The position numbers were made by a program, and so were the translations under genes. The notes below the pieces were generated by a model. That model searched no databases. It was given only the letters and a program-made list of their open reading frames with translations, and was not told where the DNA came from. This document shows, piece after piece, positions 56,537-64,000 of a stretch of 64,000 nt of DNA; within the stretch, counting starts at the first letter, position 1, and each line of letters starts with the position of its first letter. The stretch is taken from assembly GCA_022592445.1 (NCBI GenBank), contig JABYQR010000189.1, forward strand, positions 24,286-88,285, read 5' to 3'. Origin of the DNA: Cytidiella melzeri (lineage: Eukaryota > Basidiomycota > Agaricomycetes > Polyporales > Irpicaceae).

Positions 56537-57259
56537 CTAGCCCTTAATTTTCGCAATTTACCTCTTGTTTTTATCTATAAAACTCCGGGCTGCAGCTCAG
56601 TTGCAACCTTTTCTGCACAAACTCCTTTGCACGTCTATTAAGCGCCTATATCACGTGGCTTAGATGCTCCACACGGTCACATTACTTGCTACTACGTCAC
56701 ACTGGCATGTGACTTAGCTTAAGTAAGACCACATGGCTACCACCACATGGCTCAGCCCATAGCTAGGGTTTGATGTCATAAATGACGTCCACATGGACTC
56801 CTTTTGTTCTTTCCTTATTATTCTCTTTATGGAAGGATGTTCTCACAGGTGTGGGAATGGAATACAATAGTTGGTCTCCTTTTAGATAGATTCTCTCACG
56901 AGTAGAGTTCTTGGCAAGGTCTAGACAATAGCTATTGTTCTCCTTTAGGTAGTTCTATTGTTCTTCGTTCACACGGCTTCTTGCAAAGCCTGCCCTTAAC
57001 ATGGTCAAGTCTGTATAAGCAGCTACATGTACGCTCCTAGCCCCCATCTCGACCTCTTGGTCTTTACTGGGCTAGGTAAGCAAATCCCCTCTGTACTACA
57101 TAGCTGGTAGTCAGAATACTAACTTGGTCTTTACTGGGCTAGACATCTGCATAGGATTTATAGCTGGTGAGAGTATTGTGCTTCACACCTACCACCACCA
57201 CTTCATCGTCATCCACTTCGTTTCCCTGTCTGCCGCGTCAAACCCCTGTCTCCGCGTCA
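56520..57259 (+). mobile_element. Solo LTR, 740 bp, nested in gypsy D 3' LTR
   Basis: It begins TGTCATGG and ends GCGTCA, with exact 5-bp target duplications CCGCG (56515-56519 and 57260-57264); the 5' LTR of D gives the empty site. It has a TATAAG box at 57014-57019 and an intron-like unit at 57076-57142. Length, termini and internal layout match the solo LTR at 38598-39339, although the primary sequences have diverged. Confidence 0.9.
57076..57142 (+). other. Intron-like unit in solo LTR leader, flanked by exact 20-bp duplication
   Basis: It starts GTAAGC, has a perfect CTAAC branch site 20 nt before its end, and finishes GGGCTAG. The 20-mer CTTGGTCTTTACTGGGCTAG occurs at 57056-57075 and 57123-57142. 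Spacing from the TATA box is 57 nt, identical to the unit at 39164. Confidence 0.65.
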
Positions 57260-57876
57260 CCGCGCGCAGTCTGTCGAGTCAAATTGACTGTGGCCTCACA
57301 TAGCCTTACGCTGCTACTCGCGCTCCATTAGCTTGTCTTTCCCCTACGGTTCCTTTCGTTTTTGTTACACTGCGTTTGCTTCTTAACTGCGTTATTTTAC
57401 TGCGTTACTGCGTCTGCGTTTCACCTTCACTGCGTTGAGTTTACTGCGTTCATCTTCACTGCGCCCGCGTTTTACAGCGACTACTTTCATCTTCACCAGC
57501 AACCGCGTTTTGTGTTCAAGATTCATACTGCGCCTGCGTTTACCATCCGCGTCTCTCCGCGCGCCGTTTTACTACAAGTCGCGACGTCTCCCGCGCGTTC
57601 TCTTTGAGCCGCGCTAAAACTCTTTCGCTTTCACCGCGCCGACTTGCCCTTTTACCCACAATACGCGTGGTAGTTTGCCCGTCTAGCTCCTTTCACATAA
57701 ACCTATATCACAAACCTTGTCGCTCTTTACAGCACAGGTAAAACTAGGACTCTAAGACCACCTCGCACACTTTAACACTTCTGCGCTTCCACACCTTTAC
57801 ACTTCTATTGCCACTTCGTGGTTGGTTGTGTTGTCTTTAAGGCTGTACTTAGTTTGAAGCGTGACTCAGTGTCTCA

Positions 57877-58457
57877 GCGTGGGTGTCGGCTCTCTCTGAG
57901 TCCGACGTCACTATGCACGTAAGTACTTTGCTTACTACTACTACTTTTCCTACTCTACTTCCACTGTATGCGACTTTGTTGACAGACAAATCAATACACA
58001 TTCTTGATACTGGCGCGACTATACATTGTACGCCGTATTGAGACTTACTTTTCAATGTCCACTCCGTACCAACTATCGTACTGACTGTTGCCAACTCAGA
58101 ACAACTAGCTTGAAACTCGCTGGTGACATGGTACTCGAGGTGGAACAGAAAAGTGGTAAGCTTACTGAACTCTTGCTAAAGAACGTCTACTTCAACTCAA
58201 CTCTACCTTTTACTTTAATCAGCGTTGGAAAACTTGACTCTGATTTTCGGTTTACATTCTATCATGGACTTTGTACTATATACAACTCAAACTCGACTTG
58301 TGTGGCTGTAGTTAGAAAATCAAATGATTTATACACGCTATCATCAACTCGAGTGACTTCTTTAGCAAGCATGCATAGAACTGGCATTACATTACTTGAA
58401 CTCCATAAAAAACTCGGTCATCTCAGTTACTTCATGATCAAGAAACTACTTCATGAC
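57877..58457 (+). pseudogene. Copia C protease and pre-integrase, resumed after gypsy D
   Basis: It continues the gag frame as WVSALSESDVTMHV and reaches a protease active site, ILDTGATIHCTPY, then a TGA where copia A has Cys. After a frame change it reads LAGDMVLEVEQKSG, LPFTLISVGKLDSDF and LHKKLGHLSYFMIKKLLHDM. It then breaks off at a junction with inverted copia sequence. Confidence 0.85.
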
Positions 58458-58828
58458 ATGGATAGTCCAACAGAGACCGGATTTTTCCAATATTGTCACC
58501 AGTTTACAGCCTTAGGCGCCTATCTAGAGCGCTTATTTTCCGGCTAGGAGTGTTACCAGACCTAACCCTAACCTGGGTCACGTGACATCCTGCCTTATTT
58601 ATCAATAGTCCAGACCCACACCCTAGACTCAGTCTGGAGCGGTTCCAGATCAACCTAGGCTATTGTTCTATTGTTCCTCTTCCATTGATGGGGATTCCCC
58701 AGGGATTCCCCCAGGTCTTATTGTTCTATTGTTCTTATCCTATTGTTCTATTGTTGTATTGTTCTAGCTCTATTGTTCTACGTACCCTGGTCCTTGACAG
58801 TTACTCAGGTCCTTGACAGTTACTCCGG
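58458..58828 (+). repeat. Inverted copia integrase scrap plus truncated solo LTR
   Basis: From GACATGGATAGTCC the sequence matches 38552-38810 closely: first about 42 bp of antisense copia integrase, then the solo LTR with its CCTAACCCTAACC, TATTGTTC and CCTGGTCCTTGACAGT units. It ends at about 58828, before the TATA box. Because the integrase flank is copied along, this is a duplicate of the copia A locus or of a sibling carrying the same insertion, not a fresh LTR insertion. Confidence 0.8.
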
Positions 58829-59380
58829 TCCTTGCACTGCGGGCAAAGGCCGATTTCACATGACGTGAAATGATTGTGAGAGTTATTTGATATGTTAAAA
58901 ATCCCGTGAATATATAGTTATGTTTGGGGGGTTAGATTAATATACAATCAAAGACATTTTTGTGATTTTTCTACAAATTTTCAAGCCTATCTACTGGCAG
59001 CCTTTCCGCGCTCCGAAAATCTGTGTGAATATTGATTTTTCGGGCAGATTTCCGACCGACCTAAAATTGTAAAAACAATTAGATTTCCCACGTGTGTCGG
59101 GTGATGGCAAACATAACGTGGCAAACAACTTTCACGAACTTTTCGGTAGCACGTGCATGCAACGAGGTAGGCCGCCGGAAATTCTACCCGCCCTTTCCTT
59201 TTCTTGATTTTTTCATGCCCTTTTCCCACGCCCCGCCGAATCCGTGGAAGGCATCTTTTCCACTTGGTTTTCTGAGCCTTGAAAGGTAAATTTTTAATTA
59301 CATGTGCGTCAAATTCCCATACACCTTCTCAAACATTTTTACAACAAGTCTAGTGCCTTTAACTTTTGCCTGGGACCCCG
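58829..59380. other. Unassigned stretch
   Basis: No gene is seen. A short palindrome (ATTTCAC ATGAC GTGAAAT) lies near 58851. Confidence 0.4.
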
Positions 59381-59382
59381 CC

Positions 59383-59635
59383 TTCCCCACCTTTCCCGCC
59401 TCCCCCGCCACCCCCGCCACCCCGCCACCCCGCCTCCCTCGCCACCCCCGTCTCCCCCGCCACCCCCGTCTCCCCCGTCTCCCCCGCCTCCCCCGCCACC
59501 CCCGTCTCCCCCGTCTCCCCCGCCCCCCGTCTCCCCCGCCTCCCCGTCTCCCCGCCACCCCCGTCTCCCCCGCCACCCCCGCCATAACTACTGCCCCCGT
59601 CTGCCTGCCTCCTCCCCCCTCCCCCAACCCACACG
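59383..59635. repeat. C-rich minisatellite (CCGCCACCCC / CGTCTCCCC units)
   Basis: Runs of CCCGCCACC, CCCGTCTCC and CCCGCCTCC alternate over about 250 bp. The minus strand has many G4-5 tracts spaced by 4-6 bases. Proline-rich frames across it are artefacts. Confidence 0.85.
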
Positions 59636-60112
59636 CATACCTTAACCACCCACCTTGGCAACTCCTACCCTGACAGCCGATCAAGTACCTCGCGCATTGA
59701 TACATGCAGAGGCTCGTCAGGCCTCCTGCGGCTCATCTGCGTCGCTGAAAAACATTCCAGGGTGAACTCAGTGCTTGCAAAGGACGCAATATCATCTAGG
59801 TGGTTGAGCCCAGGTTCTGAAAGGGAGTGAATGACGCGCACCACTCACAAGTACTTACAAGGCTCAGCTACTGGTCACTAGTAGGCTAGAGGATGCTAAG
59901 TAGAAGTAGAATATATCGAACCCGTATGATCACTCCTAAATTGACGTGCGTCAGCGACGGACGTGAGCGACGAATACGTCGAGATGAGGTAAAATGTCGG
60001 GGGGGATTGAGCAGGTAGGGTGTTTAGTTGCGCACCTTCTATTCACGATGCGCCTGCAGCTGCATTCTAGCTACCTATCTGCAACGCAGCTATCATAGAG
60101 GCAAGACCCTAG

Positions 60113-60343
60113 TCAGTAAAGGGATACCCGGGGCTTACCGTACCTGTTCTGCGCGTTGTACTTAGTCTTCGTAGGTTGTAGCACATAACCGTTATAGGTA
60201 GGCTGCAAGTTCGGCAAAGGCAGACCAACTTCCTCGATAAGACGACGGCACGCTTGGGTGGCGAAAACCTCTAGCTCGATAAGAACACGATTGGTCGCCG
60301 CCATGTATATGGTGCGCTGCTCAGGCTCTACGAAGGGACTCAC
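60113..60343 (-). other. Possible small exon
   Basis: The minus strand has MAATNRVLIELEVFATQACR from an ATG at about 60303, through LPLPNLQPTYNGYVLQP, to a GTACGGTAAG donor at about 60147. It looks coding in composition, but I see no partner exon and no family. Confidence 0.25.
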
Positions 60344-60418
60344 TGCCCAACAGCAATGGCAAGTTCATCCTCTCAAGACCCGTCCTCCTCATCCTGAATA
60401 GCGAGTGAAAGACCCTCA

Positions 60419-61358
60419 GGCAGCGAATGAATTCACTAGCCTAGAGGCAGTGGAAATCCGGAGGCTCAACGCAGCGAATGAATTCACTAGCGATAGATTT
60501 GAGAGAGGAGCCTGATGCCCGCATGTCCTTGTTGCGGAAACACAACTTTGAGAATGAACTGGGGGTCGTGGGGCAGGGAGGGTGTTCGGTGTCGCACATG
60601 CTGTAGCTGTAGTTATGAGAATGGTGGCCGTAATGTCGTTTCCGTCGTCGTACAGACTCAACGCAGCGAATACATTCACTTGCGAGAGGATGGTGGTGGT
60701 CTGAGGGAGTGTGGTGGTCGTCTGAGGGAGTGTGATGGTCGTCTGAGGGAGTGTGGTGGTCGTCTGAGGTGGACTGATACAACCAGGATAAGTCGTCCGA
60801 GACGGCGAATAAATCCACTAGCCCCAGAGTGATAAGACTACAGAGACTCAGCGCAGCGAATGAATTCACTGGCGAGAGCTCGAGGATGGTGGTCGTCTGA
60901 GGGAGTGTGGCGGGTCACGGACACGGGAGAGTATCGCTCAAGCGCCCGGAACTTCAACTCCGAAACTTCAACTTTTCCAACCATGACGACCACGACCATC
61001 GCCACGCTGAGCATCCAACTTCGCCACCACCTCTCTGTACGACAAGGAACGACATCACGGCCACCACTCCTACTACAGCTACAGCATGTGCGACGACGAA
61101 CACCCTCCCTGCCCCACGACCCCGAACTCATCCCCAAGCCACGACGACGACGACGCTTCCTGACGCCACCACCACGAGCGCATCCCCATGGCCAAGCAAT
61201 CCTAAGTGACAAAGGGTAGAAAGGTGAGAGTAATTCTTATTAGCTTTCCCGTTGGTGAATCTATTCGCCACGTGAAATTTTCCTCTTCTCGCTTGCCTGT
61301 TGGTGAATCCATTCGCCGCATCGCCACCACCTCTGGGCTAGTGAATCCATTCGCTGCC
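60419..61358. repeat. Dispersed 20-bp quasi-palindrome, eight copies
   Basis: Consensus CAGCGAATGAATTCACTAGC. Direct copies lie near 60421, 60472, 60664, 60803 and 60854; inverted copies near 61251, 61300 and 61338. The core GAATGAATTC is partly self-complementary, and flanking bases are shared by several copies. All five direct copies come first, then all three inverted ones. Confidence 0.75.
60700..60769. repeat. 21-bp minisatellite (TCTGAGGGAGTGTGGTGGTCG)
   Basis: Three full units and a partial one follow in tandem, with a single A/G variant in the second. A related unit recurs near 60888. Confidence 0.85.
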
Positions 61359-61895
61359 TAAGGTTCTTTGGGTCGCAACTTTCAAGCTTCAGTGTCTTTA
61401 GGGCTCTGAGCCGCTCTCTTCACGGATCCGCATGCCTTCGAGCGCATTGCTACAAGACACTCCCCAAAGCTGCTTACTGGGACCCTTCGTTTCCTACCGG
61501 CAACGACGCCAGGGTCGATATCCTGTCGGCTTCACCGTCGACGGATATCGGACACTGCCCTGTCGGCTTGACCGTTGATGGATTTCGGACACTACCTGTC
61601 CCACTGTGCCTGTTTTTCTTGATCGAGGTTAGTGGGATTCATCGCGGCTGCTAAGCCGGTATCTCGCAGCTCTGAATCGGTGTATTGTAGGGACGAGAAC
61701 GTTTTCATCACATACATACTTCCGAGACCCTCGCGATCGTATCAATACACAAGTCCCGAACTGCAAGCTTCAGCGGCGTTTTCCGCCAACACGCGCATGT
61801 CGTCCGTTACCAGCAAACGCCAACTGCTCTGTCTTGTTCTGCTACCTATACGGCTTGACATCCCCTCTATCCTCCCCCCTTACTTCTCTCACACC
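61359..61895. other. Upstream region of the coiled-coil gene
   Basis: It holds a partial direct duplication (GATATCCTGTCGGCTTCACCGT and a diverged copy 50 bp on). No supported ORF precedes the ATG at 61896, although the frame is open from 61632. Confidence 0.4.
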
Positions 61896-64000
61896 ATGTC
61901 CGAAATCCCACAATCTTCGCATTCTGAAGCCTCCACCTTCGAGGCTGACGTCGCTCCCATGCTTCCCCCCTTCATATCTGGTTCTGCTGAAGTACAGGAG
62001 AATCGCTCGATGGACTCCTCTGTCCACTCCGTCCTCGCTGCCACGGCTTCTCCCCTTCAGTCAGGCTCTCCGACAACAGACATCCCTCGCACGGATGGGT
62101 GTGCTCTCACTCCCATCCGTACTCACAGTGGTAGGCGTGCCACTTCCGCAGACAAGCCACGCACGCCACCTTCGTCTTTGCCCCGGTTCACAAAAACCTT
62201 GACCAGCCAATCGTCCTCCGCTACTACCTTGTTTAGTTTGAAAGGAGACAATCTTCAACACACTACAGACGCTGTCAAATCATTGCAGGTTAGATTCTTG
62301 GATGTTGTAACGGATCTGGTAAGTCCTTGTGGTAATTGTACCTTCATTGGCCCTCAATCTCTCGTTAAGGAAACGCTGCATTATCAAGTTTCGCGGGTTA
62401 ACGACAAGTACAGCAAAACAGTGAAGGAGTAAGTTTTCCAAAGATCACGTCCCCCAGTCTGCTCACACATGACTCAGGAGCGAACTCTATCGCGTCACAC
62501 TCGATATTTCAGAGATAGAGGACAGGCTAGCCGCGTTAGAGAATCAGGTAACAACTGCCAAGGTCGCACTTGCAAAACGTCCTTCTGTAAGTCTCGCCCC
62601 TCGAACACGCGTATGCAATGCGCTGACCGCTACTTCAGGTTCCAACTTCCGAATTTGTTACCTGGGAGGGCTTGCAGCAGCATATGCAAGATCATGTTGA
62701 GGATCGCATTTCCAAAGCCATGTCAACACTCAGGCGTTCTATTGGTGAGCTGCTCAGTCTCGCAATTCTATCTATCTCACACTATGATAACAGACTCGAA
62801 TCACAAAGACCTGGTTAGATTAGAGGAACGCACAAAGGAGCTCTCTATGCATTATGAGCAACTCGACAAGCAGCTGGGCTCGATTCACCGCAAGCTGTCT
62901 CTCTATGCGCCCAAACTGTCTAACGTGGTGGATAACATTGAGGCTGTTACGTCTCTATGTGAAGACACTTTCAGAATCTCACAGCAGACGTCGGAAGGCC
63001 TTCGTGACGTTCACGAGGAGCTACCAACGGTACGCGACTGTCTGGCAGAGTTGATGACAGATGTGAGCAACCTTCAATCCTCACAGGCTCTCCGTGAAAA
63101 CCCTCCTACTCTTCAGTCAGAACTGCAGCAAAGTTCAGCTGGGGCAAATGTCTCGAAAAATGTGAGTTCCCGCTTGTTTCTAGCAACTTAAATAGCCCAT
63201 TTGGACCCATTAGCAGCGGAAGGGGCTCTTCCCATCCCCACTGGCTAGGGACTCTCTTCCCAAGAGGCGCTACAGCCTAGAGAGTATTGACAGGGCCTTT
63301 CCCAAAATTGATCATAGTCGAGTTGCCGGCCCTGCTCCGCCAGATTCCCCTGCGACTGGCACGCTTCATGGAGATCCTCGGGCTCTCGCGTGGGAATCGT
63401 CCCTTCGTAGGCGCGGCGAAGAGCTTGGTTCCTTGGCCACCACCCCCGTTGTCCAATCTCACATGTCGACGTTTGTGTTCACCTCATCCACTCCTCTCTC
63501 CAGTCCGAGGCCTTGGCAGCCCCAGGCCCAGACAATGCAGGGAATCAGTGGCGCGGAAGGAGGAGAATGCGAAGGAGAGAGCGACGATAACGGGGAAAGA
63601 GAGGGCGGGACAGCGATGAGAGAAGGCGGGTCAGTGAGGACAGAACTCAATAAGGGAGCAGGGGTGACGGATCGCCAGGAAGACGGCGAGACTGATGGAG
63701 AACAAGGACATGCGAAAGAAGACGAGAGGAAAGGCGATCCGGAGCTCACGGATTCTCGAGTCAAAACCCCTCCCACTGCTACGAAGCCCTCTGTAGGAGA
63801 AGTTTTGGAGATGCTGTTCCCAGAACTTGCGCAGGGCGTGCGAATCTACGCGCAGGATTTACGAGCCTACACGGTAGTAAGTGCAGTCTCAATCCATAAA
63901 CTCTCCGCTGATATTGGCTGCCTTCCTGTATTAGATCATGACGGAGTCCTTGCTTAGGCTGACCGTCGTCGTTAGACTTCCACACCCAGACCTCGTCCAG
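61896..64000 (+). CDS. Unrecognised coiled-coil protein, 3' end outside the window
   Basis: Exons 61896-62318, 62370-62428, 62478-62586, 62639-62744, 62794-63161, 63217-63876 and 63935 to the window end join in phase (423, 59, 109, 106, 368, 660 and 66 nt) and give 596 residues so far. The N-terminus is Ser/Thr/Pro-rich, and SLKGDNLQHTTDAVKSLQ starts a helical part. Residues about 160-350 are heptad-like coiled coil (ISEIEDRLAALENQV, LVRLEERTKELSMHYEQL, VDNIEAVTSLCEDTF). A basic Ser/Pro-rich linker and a strongly acidic Glu/Asp/Gly region (about 470-540) follow. The last exon turns hydrophobic (ESLLRLTVVVRL), perhaps a membrane segment. Adaptor or membrane-tether roles are possible, but no domain is recognised. 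Confidence 0.75.

Larger units (their letters stand above)
44921..57876 (+). mobile_element. Gypsy element D (Ty3/gypsy), 12.96 kb, inserted in copia C
   Basis: The LTRs are 44921-46794 (1874 bp) and 55288-57876 (1844 bp after removing a nested solo LTR and its target copy). They begin TGATACGCCCGG and end GTGTCTCA. The target duplication is GCGT (44917-44920 and 57877-57880), confirmed by the gag frame of copia C. A primer-site candidate is TGGAACCCACCG (46798), and the purine tract is AGTTGGGGGGAGAA before the 3' LTR. Gag, protease, RT, RNase H and integrase are present in order, with several frame changes. An antisense gene lies between pol and the 3' LTR. The LTRs are nearly identical over aligned parts, so the insertion is fairly young. 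Confidence 0.9.
55288..57876 (+). repeat. Gypsy D 3' LTR, carrying a nested solo LTR
   Basis: It is homologous to 44921-46794 throughout apart from the insertion at 56520-57264. The TATA box is better preserved here (TATATAAAAAG, 55860-55870). Confidence 0.88.

Noticed and set aside
59302..59705. Proline- or glycine-rich ORFs over the C-rich tract
   Set aside because: All frames on both strands are open because of low complexity, with no coding signature outside the repeat.
1..64000. CRISPR arrays, tRNA or rRNA genes
   Set aside because: No regularly spaced repeats, tRNA cloverleaf candidates or rRNA-like blocks were seen; the organism is a eukaryote.

Overview
The window looks like a chromosomal segment of a mushroom-forming basidiomycete (Agaricomycetes). 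Host genes carry many short GT-AG introns of about 45-65 bp with CTNAC-like branch sites. The gene set fits a plant-matter decomposer: a 16-exon ubiquitin E1, a 9-exon AA9 lytic polysaccharide monooxygenase and a NACHT-WD40 NLR-like protein. Roughly two thirds of the sequence is transposable elements. All exon joins were made by eye from splice consensus and reading-frame phase; no search was run.

Layout. 1-3.9 kb: the broken start of a mobile-element-type ORF and a truncated gene with AT-hooks and a DUF6729-like domain. 4.3-8.2 kb (+): UBA1. 8.3-9.5 kb (-): AA9 LPMO. 10.2-11.2 kb (-): a decayed sterol/3-beta-HSD dehydrogenase. 11.7-28.7 kb (-): three tandem paralogues (A, B, C) of a twin, atypical homeodomain protein. 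This array is split by a 10.9-kb LINE (15.79-26.71 kb, +) with a 17-bp target duplication and a 27-nt poly(A). 30.0-34.7 kb (+): the NLR-like gene, with one frameshift. 35-58.8 kb: a nest of LTR retrotransposons. 58.8-61.4 kb: repeats, including a G-rich minisatellite and a dispersed 20-bp quasi-palindrome. 61.9-64.0 kb (+): the start of an unrecognised coiled-coil gene that leaves the window.

The nest reads as follows. Copia element A (-, 36.0-42.2 kb) cuts the gag of copia B (-). Copia C (+) begins at 43.1 kb and is split by gypsy element D (44.92-57.88 kb, 4-bp target duplication). A 740-bp solo LTR with a 5-bp target duplication sits inside the 3' LTR of D. A related 742-bp solo LTR sits in the integrase of A, and a fragment of that locus reappears, inverted relative to C, at the end of C.

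The most unusual features are: (1) the twin-homeodomain family, in which both helix 3 regions lack the invariant Asn; (2) a LINE that keeps perfectly phased spliceosomal introns in its ORFs; (3) an intron-like unit in two related LTRs, bounded by an exact 20-21-bp direct duplication and lying exactly 57 nt after the TATA box in both; (4) a gypsy element with a Cys/His-rich ORF inside its LTRs and a spliced antisense gene between two polypurine tracts.
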